Positions 50,164 to 62,149 of a stretch of DNA of 64,000 nt are shown here, piece after piece. The translations under genes and the position numbers were made by a program. The stretch's first letter is position 1. The number at the start of each line of letters is the position of its first letter. The notes below the pieces were generated by a model that was given only the letters and a program-made list of their open reading frames with translations, did no database searches and had not been told where the DNA came from. This stretch comes from Monilinia fructicola (taxonomy: Eukaryota; Ascomycota; Leotiomycetes; Helotiales; Sclerotiniaceae), in the NCBI GenBank assembly GCA_008692225.1, contig VICG01000002.1:1442001-1506000 (forward strand), in the 5' to 3' direction.

Positions 50164-51000
50164 ATGGCCGCATCAGGCAGAAGTAAACCGTCCCACCCCC
50201 AAGCTCAACTTACCACACTTCGACCTTCCCATGCCTAACCCACGGACGAAACAATAAATTCCACAACTCCACAGCACGCCACGATCGAAAGCCACCATGA
50301 GTCAACGACAGGATCCACACCGGATATCCCGCCACGTGAACTCGATTCTGATCTGAAACATCCGATCGTCAGCCGGCACGAAGCGAAGCTCCGCGCGAGC
50401 GACGCCAATCCCAGCGTTGAGGTTGCGCCGTCGCGGAAGAGTCCGCGTGCCATCAACGTGATCGACACGTTCCTCCTATCCAGCCAAGTGCATGTGATGA
50501 GAACGAGAGAGAAGAGGGCGGTGCTGGGGTTTCGGATGGGAGTTCAGGTGGTGAGATTGATTGGGCTCGGGGAATGCCTGACGGGAATATAGCGTACTCA
50601 GACTTGACGCTGTACTTTGTGTCGTAGGTTTATCCGCCGAGGCTGCATCATGGTGCGCTAGCCCTAGAGTACCACTTTTATGGCAACATGCCATAGAATC
50701 GTAGAATCCTCCCCAACTCCTCTTTACAAGCGGGGAAAGGAGGATAGTCATCTAGACCAAATCGCCAGTTGCATATAATCCTACATACCCCTGTGCGTCA
50801 AGGACATCTCCGTAGCCGAACAGTCTTCTGAATACCTCTTCAACGAGCGCGACAAGAATCAAGAAGGCGAAGAGCGACGGTCTATAAGCTATCGTTCTGA
50901 TGAAGTGCCGGCCAAAAGAGTAGATATAGCAGAATCTCGCCTTGTATACAAGTCCCAGATATTACCGAAAGGAGTCGTTGGACAACACTTCCCTGCATAG
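50164..51000 (+). pseudogene. Coding-like block broken in several places
   Basis: Composition here is higher in GC and several segments look like real protein in changing frames: DIPPRELDSDLKHPIVSRHE, then SACDENEREEGGAGVSDGSS, then SVAEQSSEYLFNERDKNQEG and SISYRSDEVPAKRVDIAESR. They are separated by stops and frame changes, one of which could be an intron ending TCCTCCTATCCAG near 50482. The peptide is hydrophilic and acidic and I do not recognise it. It is either an uncharacterised multi-exon gene that I cannot splice or a decaying one. Coordinates are approximate. Confidence 0.35.
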
Positions 51001-52477
51001 CCAAAGCTCCGAGCTAATCCAAGCACCAAGTATCTGCTTACATGAGAACTATCTAAAACCAGCAAATAACCCCGGTAAAGGTCGTACTGCCAGAGCCTCT
51101 GAGTAGAAAAGGTGCTATCATCAAGAAAAATAGTCTGTGACTGACCACCTTGTCTCATACATGTAGATCGAGTACAGAGAGTATTATTCCTTCCTTTACT
51201 TCCGTCCGTATGAGACGAAGAATTCCCAACAAAAGAAGCCGTGAGGAAAAATTATCTGAAACTACGCGTTTGGTGTCTGCGGTGTTGATGTTTAATCGTT
51301 GTCTGTGTGTATGGAGGCTGCTGAAAGGGCAAAAGATGCAGTTGTACTGAGAAAGGCAATCCAGATATTTCCTGAATGTAGATAAGTTCGTGTGTACAGG
51401 ATGGTTTATTCTCAAGAGAGGTAGATTGAACAGAATCTCCTTGTTCGATGAATATAGAGAGAATACCTGGGGACCCAGGGAAAAGATCCAAGTGGTGTCT
51501 TGGAGTTTGAAGGTGTATGAAAGAATGCAAGACTGGAAAGGAGTTGACAGACAAGGTGGAGATGTTTTTCATCCCTTTTTCCAGATATCCAGAAAGAAGG
51601 CATGGCAGTCAGCCGAGTACATTACCTTCAATCACAAGATTGAGGGAGGAAGTGTTTGTAGTCTAGGCACAACCATAGGATGTTTTTCATTCATGGGAAT
51701 TCCATCGGCCAAACACCAGGACTATGAAAGTACTGTTGAAGGAATATTATGATCTTAGTGAATACTTTATTAAGGCTGTACAGAACAAAAACTACAGCCT
51801 CGCCGTTATGATAAAACCATCGGTAACCGATGGTCAACAACCATTTCCACAGTATCCCCACCACAACAAGTCCTCACAATATCAGAAATAATATTGTCTC
51901 AGTTTCCTTTTGCTCACTGGTCAAGTTTAAGAATCTAATCAGCATCGCAAGCTTTCTGTCTATCAGTTATATTCCCAAACTATCCGTAACAGCGCCTTCA
52001 AAGCGCTCACAAAAGCCATCCACCTCTTGTTTCTTCAGTCTTGGAACAACTCCAAGTCTCCTACAAAATTACAGAATTCAAAATTCGATCTGGCATCATC
52101 TCAAGGTCTTGAGATAGTTCTATTCATCGCCTATGATAGCTCAAGAGGCTCACATCAAATCTTTACCTCTCGTTCACCCATAGCTTGCACGACTCTTATA
52201 ACATTCCAAAACAGTACTCCCAATCACCAAGTCCCAAGTCGCGTCATCTTTAGATAGCTCCGCTCATCGCCGAAAGTAGCCCAAGAAGCTTATACTTTTT
52301 CAAAACTTATCAACAACTCATATCATCTCACTCGATCATTAAGTTTTGATTCTTCAAGTAAGCACACCTTCAGTATATATTGTGTCACATTACAGATCTT
52401 TTCGCAAATTTCCTCCGTCATTCATTACAGCTTTCGCAAATGAAAACTTATACATATCTAGCAACGAATAGTCTACA
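51001..52477. other. Intergenic
   Basis: The 120-codon frame at 51390-51752 (+) overlaps a 106-codon frame on the - strand. Neither has a motif. Confidence 0.4.
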
Positions 52478-53855
52478 ATGTCGCGCAACCAGGTTCCTAG
52501 GCAAATTCTTGAATTAGCTTTTACAGATTGCTACATCTCAGACGACGACCGGCCTCGCGATGTAAAGAAGACGGCTGATTCCAGAGCAATCCCATCCATG
52601 TCATTTGATGATGACTTTTATCGAGAACCAGGACCTCGAAGCGAGCCTAGAATCACTTCAAAGTTCAAGGCGGCGAAACTTATTTGCGACTATGCTAAAA
52701 GTGGACCGAAATCGTTCAGGTAATTATAGGCCGAATCCCTTGACAAGTGATACCAAAGACCATGAACTAACCCTCAGCAAGATTTTGGAAACTGTTTAAA
52801 AAACTACCTATCAAACTCCGAAACAAAATCTATAAACTTTTGATTTTTGCTTGGTCGCCAGATGCACAATGGGCTCGACTCTCTCGTAACGGAAGACGGT
52901 TTTCAGTATCCAGGAGATCCAATATGGCCCGTCCTCTACCACCTTTCCATTATCTTTCAGACGACCCACTCGGTGTTACGAAAGAAGACTTGGCGAATTG
53001 GACAGAAAGCAAGAGCTGGGAACAGTCAGAAGGACTTTTGGATTTCTTCAAGTTCAATGAGTACCGAAACATCCAAAGATTGCTTTTTTTTATCGAGAGA
53101 ATAGAGTCCGGACTTCAAACCGAAAGGTCAATTAGAGAAGCAGCAGCTACAGTCAACAAAGAAAGAGGCAAGCAGATTCAAAAGAAGGAACATCCTCAAA
53201 GGGAAATCATCAATCTATGGGAGGAGATTGTTGCTTTCTTTTGGGACAACGTCATCATCGATTTCGGAGAGCGCTTGCGTTTCGATACCCTTTCCTTGAG
53301 AGAAGTGAGAGGACAAATAAATGTATCATCGTTGCCCCAATACTCATAAGTCAAAACTAATAGGTTGCAGGATCAGGAAGCCAAGTGCACTACGAGAGAT
53401 CAACATGCCGAAGTCAAGCACATTTGTCTTCATCTCAATACAATTTCACACACACTGGCAATCATACCATCCATCAGCGCTTTTCGGACCATTGTGAAGC
53501 ATGCCACTTCTCGCTTTTGTGCAGATTTATCACAGAGCACTTCCAAAGCGTTAAGACATTATTACTTTACGTATCATTGCCAGCAGACTCGATGCAAGAA
53601 TTGATCTCCAACTCTCGATATTTCGCCAAAGACATTGTAGAAGCAATCAGATCATTGCAAGTCAGCGATTCATTCGATTTGAGAGCAAGAGTATTAAGTC
53701 CAGAATTTACGGGGGAGGAAGGAATCATCAAATTTGGCGATATCTTTCTGGATAACTGGTCCCAAAAAGCACAGTTATGGTTTCGAACTCTCTTGACTCC
53801 AAGGTCAATTTTGGCGAACCAAGCAGCTAGACATGAAAATCCATTTCACAATTAA
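52478..53855 (+). CDS. Three-exon hypothetical protein with F-box-like segment
   Basis: Exons 52478-52719, 52782-53322 and 53364-53855 give 424 aa, with introns of 62 and 41 bp and matching phases. The first junction produces FRFWKLFKKLPIKLRNKIYK, whose LPxKLRxKIY pattern resembles the 2EXR/F-box-like families of the same window. Around residue 270-310 there are spaced Cys and His (CRSQAHLSSSQYNFTHTGNH, then HCEACHFSLLC) that could bind zinc. The C-terminus is helical and ends NPFHN. No family is identified. The gene is intact. Confidence 0.65.
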
Positions 53856-56192
53856 GATGAAAAAGAGTTTGCATGGCTTGGCGTAACGAGCTAAATCGCG
53901 AGGCCCAAGTATTTAAGGACACGTGAGTCTACGTCTCGGTAGCAGAGCAGTGCATTCTTAAAAGTTAAGCATCATCAAAAAGGTTTTTTGCTTTCAATTT
54001 AGTTTATGGTCTGACTACAGGCCGATATTCATGTATACGGAGTCGGGATAGTGATCCGGGTTTTTAGTAATCCAGCTTGAGAGACTGGCTATATGTTTGT
54101 TTGAGGAAATGTAAAATACTAATATTTACAACAACACAACTCCAATCGGACGTGTCAATGTTCTCACGTATGAATCCCATATTCTGACTTGAGATTCGTG
54201 TGTCCATCTCAACTTGAGGGAGCCCCGTTATCTAGTGATTTTAAATGTGTGCAAGCAGATCATTTACCATTGATATTGATAAGTTTTGCTCATACGACGA
54301 TAGCGATCGTGGCTAAAGGGGCAAACAAAAGTTTGCGAGTTTCGGTTCCCTACCGAGCCGATCACGGTTTGTGCTTAGATTTCAAGATAGAATAGAAATT
54401 AGCGGTATCAACTGGCAAATCATTGTCATTGATCTTTTGTTGCTCGGATGGATACATTTGCACGAGAGTTCTAAACAAGTGTTGTTTCTCACATGTGCTT
54501 ACATGCATATTTTGTATTTTTATACTGCAGTACTGGTGGTCCGCTTGATGAAGGAGCCGAGGAAGTTGAAAGTACGTCGTCTTGATCTGCAAACTAAATC
54601 AAGATGATCTGGCGATTTGGCTTGTACAGGTTTAGCCATGCTATCGAAGGTCCGTCTAGATAGTATCAGTTGTTAAATCTCAGGTTCATTCGTTTGTATC
54701 TATCATGAGTCCGGCATGAAGATGTATGGGAATTCTGGATAATTTTCCACTATAGTTATTTCCTGTCTTGCCATACTATCTTCGTGTTACTGGTACTCAT
54801 ACATAGAGATCTGTTGAGGCGTTTGGCGTAGACGTGGTATGAATCTGAAAGTGGTAAGACTGTGATTAATTAAAGTTGGCAATGATTTAGTGCATATCCA
54901 TACGCTTTTTTTACCTATCATTGCAATTATGAAATTGCATGTGAACAAGAGCTAGTCATGCCTGCAGTGTGCGTTCTGGCTTCTTGCGTGTTTGTAATCA
55001 AGTAGACAGCATAGCTATTCACAAACTCTGGGCAGTGTTTTGAGAGTTAGTTCCAACTGCAGACGTTGTGGCTGGTCATTGGACGGGTTATTGAGGAAGC
55101 TCGTGGTTGTATTTGGTTTATTCAAGATATTAGTCTGACTGACACCCTTTCAAAGCGGCCCTCTTCCTTATTTGTAGTGGTTTTATTGGTTGTAATGCTT
55201 CTCAATTGTCTGCGGTCCATGTACTAGTATTGCATCAACCCTAGAGTATGTCCAGCTCGCATTCCGTCCTTTCATTCCCCGAGATGGAAGGGTACAGGTT
55301 ACCTTCAAGCCGCCAAGACACTGTTTATCGAGATCGAAGTGGACTCCAACCTTAGTTGAGGTTGTTATCGGATTTCAGCGTCGATAAAGCGAGAGAAGTA
55401 GACAAGGCGAGAAATGAGCAAAAAAAAGAGACGCTTTATTGTAAGGACTCTCGTAGTTGTAGGATTTGAGTAGAGCAAAGAAGTTTTTGAAAAACAATTG
55501 GGCGCTATGGAAGAAGAGAAAGCGGATTTTTGTTAATTCCCAGGTTGTTGTGAAAGGTTTATGAGAGCTTCGTGGCTGAACTTGGGACGAAGCAGAAGAG
55601 GAGGGGTAAAAGAGAGCCCTGGAGGAAGATGGCTTGGTTTGACTTCTCAAACAGGCTGGTTATTAAGGACCTGAATCTCAGTGGATTTAAAGAGAAGGAG
55701 TCTGTGATATCAATTCTGGTCGCTGCGGTGTTCTTTGCATTGAAGAATGTCAAGAAAGATGATTGTATTCCAGATGTTAGGCAACGTTGAATATACTCAC
55801 CATACAATTTTTGGTTGAGACAATTGGTCATCGTAGAGAGCAACAGCATATCTATCATACAGTTTCCCCTTTGAGGTAACAACACAATCCAAGACGGTAT
55901 TGAAGGGGAGGAGGGAGATATTTGATGTCCCTGATGACTTCAAGTATTCAATTCTTTCGATCACAGCTTACCTAGCTGTTTCTCTTCCTTCACCTGAAAA
56001 TCGTTGGAGACATCTTAAGAGCTGCATTGTTGTTTTGCATCATTTATTCTCCCAATACTACTCGAGTAGTAAGACTCTCAAGTTCTTGATTATTTTGTAT
56101 TGTCATTGTTGATGACATTGGTGAGGTTGGTGAGGTTGAATTGTGGTTCCAGAGATACAAAAATTAATTAAGTGAAGGGGAGAACAAGTGGG

Positions 56193-56725
56193 GTAAGGTT
56201 ACAGTAAGGAAGTTACGGAGTGCACGTGGTGGAGTACCTAGTAAGGTTACATACAGTAATGACTACCTGGTACCTACCTACCTAGGTAGATAGTATCTAA
56301 TAGGTAGCTGGAGGTTATTACTCGAGTAGAACGACTAGTATTCAAGTTAGTGTGGTGGTGAATGGAGGAAGGAAGGAAGGAGGGACTGACTGTACTTTCC
56401 AATTAATTCAACACATCAGTCAATTTTATACAATGATACATGCACTCGAGTAGTATCTCATCATACTCTATCGAGCATGTGACTCTATTATTACGATAAA
56501 GCGATACCCACCTAGTACTTACTACTTATTAAGGTTACCTAGGTAAGTATCTACTAGGTAAAACTTTCACGCTTATTATTTGATATCGCAATCTCTCGGA
56601 TACATATCTATCTATTGTACCAGGTACTTCTAATCCTGTTCTATCTATTCTTAATGTACAAGTAGTGTTGAGTAAACAACCTTGGAACTTGAATACAGAA
56701 CTTTACTTCTACTCTGTAAGGTTAC
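56193..56725. repeat. Cluster of short palindromic repeats
   Basis: TAAGGTTAC occurs four times (about 56194, 56242, 56530, 56717). CCTAGG-centred palindromes occur at about 56280 and 56538, and ACTCGAGTA occurs at about 56319 and 56444 with a further copy near 56050. GGTAG/CTACC runs fill the gaps. Confidence 0.8.
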
Positions 56726-56916
56726 TGTAAACAAACAACTTCTCTTCTCTTTCCTGCATACGGAGTAGATGATTGATTGGCTTACTAGGTATCCAAAGCT
56801 TATATTCCCTTTCTCTGGCAACCTGGAATCTCTGCAGCTTGCAAACCTTCTATCCGCCATTCTCGCGTCTCAACAATGCGTCGGTCCACTTCCAAGAACA
56901 AACAGCTCAACAATCC

Positions 56917-56965
56917 AACCTTTTGACCTTTTAACCTTTTGACCTCTTGACCTTCTGACCTTCTG
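56917..56965. repeat. Tandem 9-mer ACCTTTTGA-like repeat
   Basis: Five to six units of ACCTTTTGA, ACCTTTTAA, ACCTCTTGA and ACCTTCTGA follow one another. Confidence 0.9.
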
Positions 56966-57627
56966 TGGGCCCGAGGTCTTCTCGACTACAGAGTGCAGTG
57001 TACAGTGTACACACTCGATACCATTCAGCTTATCAAGGCGACTTCCTCTGCCTATCTAATATCTATCCATCATTTCATGACGAGCTGCGTTGTAGTGCCG
57101 AGGACAAACCAGTGCTTATAATCCTGCGAAAATGGAGCTAAGATGTCTACTCGGCTGTTTCCCATTAGCTTTCCATCGTCCCTTCGACGAACCTGACCCG
57201 CATTCGCATTATTGTGTTATCAATTTTGCTTCTTTTCCCAATAGAGAGGTTCTATATGTAAAAGGGATCATGGATAGGTTTGCATTTTTGCTACTTAGGC
57301 AAAGATACATCCGAGCATTCCATCAGTGCCGTCTTGGCATGAAGTAGTCCCGTTCAAAAATAAGAGGGTCACGTAATTGAGAGCTGTACCACTGATAAGC
57401 TAATCATACCCCAAGGGCTTGGTTTCATTTATTATTAAGAGCTATATACCTGATTCATACAAGTACCACAGCTCCATTTTATACATTTCTTGGACTAGAG
57501 TATTATCTGTCAAGAGAGGAGACGCTTGTGTTGTGTGCGCACGACATGGTAATTACAGTTACAGAGCTTCAAGATCCAATGGCATTGGCGGGAGGAGGGG
57601 GAGCGGGGTCCAATCTCGAAATTTGGG

Positions 57628-57634
57628 TATAAAT
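57628..57634 (+). promoter_or_regulatory. TATA box of the nitrilase gene
   Basis: TATAAAT lies 45 bp before the ATG at 57673 and 63 bp before the ATG at 57691. Confidence 0.6.
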
Positions 57635-57650
57635 TGACACTACGCCCCGA

Positions 57651-57694
57651 ATGATTGCTCTTCGATGAATACATGGCAAGGTCAGAAGATATGA
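57651..57694 (+). promoter_or_regulatory. Two chained uORFs ahead of the nitrilase
   Basis: uORF1 is ATG ATT GCT CTT CGA TGA (57651-57668). Its stop overlaps the start of uORF2 (57665-57694) as ATGA, and the stop of uORF2 overlaps the in-frame nitrilase ATG at 57691, again as ATGA. Whether uORF1 is in the mRNA depends on where transcription starts. Confidence 0.45.
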
Positions 57695-58776
57695 CACAAT
57701 CAGAGGGAACAATAAGGGTTGCTGTAACTCAAGCAGCACCGGAGTGGTTAGACCTCGAGAAGACTGTGGAGAAAACCTGTCGACTCATAGAGGAAGCAGC
57801 TACGAATGGAGCGAAGCTGGTTACGTTTCCAGAATGCTGGATACCTGGATATCCAGCTTGGATCTGGTATGTATCTCCCGTAAGCCTCCGGTCAATTCAG
57901 GGAGTAACCAACTTCAATCACCCTAGGTCTCGTGCTGTCGATTTCGAATTCTCTACTATATACATCAAAAATTCGTTGAAGATTGATTCTCCCCAGATGG
58001 CACAGATTCGCGCTTGTGCTGCCAAAAACCACATCAATGTATCACTTGGATTTTCGGAAAACCACAACCACTCTCTATACATTTCTCAGGCAACAATAGG
58101 AAGTGATGGTGAGATATTAATGGCAAGAAGAAAGTTGATGCCTAGCCATATGGAGAGGACTGTGTTTGGAGATGCGTCAGGAAATTGTTTGAATAATGTA
58201 GTAGAAGTTCCCGGAGTGGGTAGGATTGGTGCTTTGGCATGCTGGGAGCATGCTCAGCCCCTTTTGAAGTATAACACAATACTCCAGAGAGAAACCTTTC
58301 ACGTGGCTGCGTGGCCACCTGTTTTTGAGCATCCTGGAGGTCCTGGACTATGGTCAATGTCTAGCGCAGGTTTGTTATCCATTGCCCCATCACAATTTGG
58401 TCGGGTTCGAGCTCACGTTAACACAATAGGCACTCAAAACTTATCACAAACATACGCAATCGAATCGCAATCATTTGTTCTTCACACAACGACTGTTCTA
58501 ACGCAAAAGGGTGTTGATAGAATGGGGACCGGCTCCGGCTCTTTAATGAACGTGCCAGGGGGTGGAAGTTCAGCCATTTTTGGTCCAGACGGCCGAAAAC
58601 TTTCTGTCGATATCCCAGAGACTGAAGAGGGTATAATCTATGCGGATTTAGATCCAGATGATATACTGAGGTACAAAGCGTTCATAGATGTTGGTGGTCA
58701 TTATAGTCGCCCAGATATACTCTGGCTTGGCAGCGATAACCGAGAGAAGAAACACTCTCGGATTCACGAAGGCTAA
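57673..58776 (+). CDS. Nitrilase (carbon-nitrogen hydrolase)
   Basis: Two exons, 57673-57866 and 57927-58776, give 347 aa. Nitrilases hydrolyse a nitrile to an acid and ammonia, and some fungal members are cyanide hydratases or amide-forming. The catalytic triad is visible: Glu54 in TFPECWIPGYP, Lys134 in RRKLMPSH and Cys170 in ALACWEHAQPL. The 60 bp intron is a multiple of three without stops, so the frame reads through it. Removing it joins PAWIW to SRAVDFEFSTIYIKNS as in the family, and brings the triad to the usual positions. The start could be 57673 or 57691 (341 aa). It has a close TATA box and two uORFs. No specific substrate can be inferred. Confidence 0.93.
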   Translation: MARSEDMTQSEGTIRVAVTQAAPEWLDLEKTVEKTCRLIEEAATNGAKLVTFPECWIPGYPAWIWYVSPVSLRSIQGVTNFNHPRSRAVDFEFSTIYIKNSLKIDSPQMAQIRACAAKNHINVSLGFSENHNHSLYISQATIGSDGEILMARRKLMPSHMERTVFGDASGNCLNNVVEVPGVGRIGALACWEHAQPLLKYNTILQRETFHVAAWPPVFEHPGGPGLWSMSSAGLLSIAPSQFGRVRAHVNTIGTQNLSQTYAIESQSFVLHTTTVLTQKGVDRMGTGSGSLMNVPGGGSSAIFGPDGRKLSVDIPETEEGIIYADLDPDDILRYKAFIDVGGHYSRPDILWLGSDNREKKHSRIHEG

Positions 58777-59499
58777 CCCTTGGAGCCTGTTTTGAGTGTA
58801 ACGATACTCTCTCCTGTTCTCACGAACTTATGATGTATGCACAGATCAATCCTGATGAATAGGAGGTCGATGTTCTTAACCAGGAGTTTACTGCTAATCC
58901 TTGTACCTGCATTTCTTCTCCCGGAAAATGGTCTTGATATAAGCTTTATTGTCAATACCATTGTTCGTTCAAGTGCTAAGCTTTCAATATGATATAGCAT
59001 CTGACTATGACGTCCATATCGCGTGTTCCGCCATAAACCAGGTAAAATCTCAAAGCTCTTGCACCACTAGGATAAAACATCCCGCAAATTTCCATTCTTC
59101 AACAGCTATACGTCAGTCTGATTATCTCGCAACGGACTCTACATCAATTATAAGATACCCAGAGTCTACGAGCTCAACGATCGTGAGAACCGGCGTCTTG
59201 ACTGATTACGTCTTCCCTCGCAGCCTTGGTACGTCCGCTACCTTCGCCAACTTAGGCTTCAATGACGGAGAATATTAGGAATCTGCTAAAGCTCCTGACG
59301 ATTTAAACGAGGAACCTTGAAGGTAGGGTCTTCCAACTTGATCGCTTCCAACCGCAATGGTATGTTGTCAAAGCATAACTTATCCGACGTCTCTCTTTCT
59401 GCCTCTCGACGTAACTGCAAAACTCGTCCAACAGCCCTCGGTAAATCTCTTGTGCGAATTAGGTGCCTGAAAAGCTTCAGTGAACAAAGTCAACGAGTC
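58777..59499. other. Intergenic
   Basis: Open 109-codon frame at 58949-59278 (+) without motif. Otherwise nothing. Confidence 0.4.
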
Positions 59500-60253
59500 T
59501 CAACCTCGGAAGTATTTCAGCATCAACTCGAGCGGTGCTGTTTTCCAACTACGTCCCCTGTTATGTGCCTGTGCCCGTGCCTGTGCCCATACCTGTGCCG
59601 GAAATCTCGATCCACATCTGGATAGAGCTAAACTCTTGAGTTTGTTGAATATCTTTTCCTGATCTTCAGAAATTGATCGTAAGAACCAACCACCATCAAG
59701 GTAGTCCATGTAGCGAATGGTTTGCTTGTCAAGCTCGGGTTGAATAGACGGGATTTGCGCAGAGAGCGCGATTCGAGAATAGCTGAATTTACGTTTCTAA
59801 GGCTAGTTGCCCGCTTTCGGATTTTGCTTGCAATATTGCTGGGGATGTGGTCTTTGAATGAGATCGATTGATTGGATTGCCCATCATACCTGATCTCTCT
59901 GGTGCGTAGAAGGGATCTTCCATATCCAATGCCCACATACTACCCAATCTCTCTACTATGACATTTTGCCCTGTTTCGAATGACAGAGCGAGCTTCCAGA
60001 TTGCGAGGCGGATTTCCTTGGGAAATTTATCGAAGAGGGTGTGGCCGGAGAATTCATGATACAGTTCAGCCTGAGCATCTGGAAGAATGGAGAGAAAGTA
60101 TAGATTGGTTTGGCCAGTATGATCTAGTTCCCGATGGAAGCGAATTCGGCTCTCGAGCAACTCTCTCTGCCAAGGCAAGAGGTGATCACCTGGGTCTTGG
60201 AGGGAAACAATTCCATCGCCTTCAATTTCAAAGAATGGGCGACTATGAGCCAT
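59500..60253 (-). CDS. Second 2EXR-type protein, one frameshift
   Basis: ATG 60253 begins a protein whose residues about 74-90 read FDKFPKEIRLAIWKLALSFE, the 2EXR pattern (FxxFPxEIRLxIWKxAL), followed by a typical strand and loop region. The frame ends at a stop after AKSESGQLALE. A frame offset by one then carries RKFSYSRIALSAQIPSIQPE and the family-like GGWFLRSISEDQEKIFNKLK SLAL. The junction is at a TTT run on the + strand (59794-59796). Without one base the product is 250 aa. Near the C-terminus a hexameric CTGTGC repeat codes for AQARAQ. Function is unknown. Confidence 0.65.
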
Positions 60254-62149
60254 AGCGAGCTGTTCGCCGTCAATCCTTCTGTAAACCCTCTGTCAGATTG
60301 GGAATATGCGTCCAGGTACTCTCCTGGAGGCCTCCTGGATGTGGAAAATCACATGCTGCGGCTCTGTTTGCTCTCTGCAACTTCCTCAATGGTCGCCATT
60401 GAGAAAATGATTGCTGTTCGAAAAATTTTGGTGGATTTGAAATTACTCCACTATCTGATCGGTAGATCAGATGGTAGGTGTTATTAATGTCTCTGGAAGT
60501 TTTGAATCGATCTCCAAGTCAATTTTTTTAAATCACGTCACTAGCGTGGTTTTTGGATAACGAAAGCAAGCTTGTTGGGATGATAGCAGATTGATAGATA
60601 TTCTTTGAAGCGTATACCTTTGAAGAGTACAAGTAATCTTCCATCCTCATCTATCTATTTTATTATTGGCCAACCTCCCAGACAATGTCATTATCCTCGA
60701 TATTCTACATTTCGGAAGGATCATTTGGTTGCTCTCATATTATACAATGAATAATATCGGCTGCAATAAGTCACGCTGAACTTTCTTGAGCCAGCAGCAC
60801 CTTCAGTTAGCGTCGAGATCCTGTCCTCTGCTCAAAAGGTGCCTTTCAACACTTGCAGCCTTTACCGCAGTGAGCCCACTGAGCGCAGGTTTCGGTCAAA
60901 ACTATCATTAAACCATCGTCACTACTAGAGGCGAGAACTTCGCACAAGCATACAACAATCCCCAGACAGCTTCACAGAGAAGCCCAATATGAAAGATTTA
61001 TGAGCCATGGGCTTTACTCTTTCCGGGACGTTGAACTTTGAAACTGGATTTCACACATGACACTCGTTCGTTGTTACCACACTCATTGTCTGTATAATCA
61101 CAGCACATGTCTGAGGTTGGAAATTAGTCGCTTACACTACCCTATTTGCCTTAGCTATGGACTTCTGTTTATGCCAGTGTATATATGAGTTTCTTTGCCT
61201 ACATCCAGCTCAGTGTGCAAATAAAATTAAGTCAAGAAAGCAAGAGTCCCAGACAAGACTGAGTCAGGGACATGCGCAACCCGGAAAATGGGACTTGGGA
61301 GCATCGACTGGAATGCCGACATCAAATTTATATGCTTCGAATGGAATTCTGTTGGTTTTTTTGCTCGCTTGTGTGGAACTGGTATGGCAGAGATGACTGT
61401 ATGCGTTTTATTGGTTTGTATCCCTTATAGATCCAATCCTGATAGCACTCTTGGACATCATTTATATGTGGCAGTGAGTTGAGCATAAAAATGCCTTACG
61501 CTTTACACGCGCACCTGCGCCTGCACCTGAGATTGTTTGCTGTAAGAAACCTCCATCATTGATGTTTGCTCTCAAAACTGGTCGGCAGATATTCCGTGTA
61601 TAGCTCTACTGCGCGCTGCTGAACTCTGATATACAAAATGTACTGACGAGGAGCAACAAGTTTAGATTTTCAAATCCTGACCTTGAGAGGCGGAGAAGAA
61701 AGCGCATTAGAGAGATTGGCGCTGACAGATCCATTCAGCCTACAAGACTCGATCAAACCAGAATATCATGCAATACCAATCCAACTGCCTCGGCCGACGT
61801 GTAGAATGACTTATTACTGAAAAGGAAGGAGGTACTCACGGACACACTTCGGCCGAGATACCGAAAGTTACACCATACCCCTTGACCATGACGTTCCTAT
61901 GATGCGCGCCCCACCCGCCTTCCAAATGCGCGGGTCAATCTATAAGACAATCTGTTGAAGATATATGTTTGGTGCATAATCTTTTCCATGTAATTTCCAG
62001 ACCCAAAGTTTGTTATGGAGATTATGGGGATGTTCAATTGCGACAGAATTCGAGAAATGTACGTCTGCTTGTCCATGTCGTCGCATGTGCGCATAAGAAG
62101 ATGGCAGGTACATGATTAGTTGGACTTTGTAGATACCTAGGTATTCAAG
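60254..62149. other. 1.9 kb intergenic
   Basis: No supported gene. Short frames at 61157-61482 have no motif. It contains the promoter of the rhamnogalacturonase gene at its right end. Confidence 0.45.

Larger units (their letters stand above)
53856..57627. other. 3.8 kb intergenic, repeat-rich on its right side
   Basis: No gene is supported. Frames at 54371-54607 and 55559-55885 are short and contradicted on the other strand. From 56190 the sequence carries many short palindromes and two tandem arrays, listed separately. Confidence 0.45.

Noticed and set aside
51252..51752. Overlapping frames of 106 and 120 codons on opposite strands
   Set aside because: Neither shows a motif, biased codon use or a plausible neighbour exon.
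53930..53990. A tRNA- or 5S-like element after the 424 aa gene
   Set aside because: A few words resemble box sequences but no cloverleaf or full A/B box spacing can be formed.
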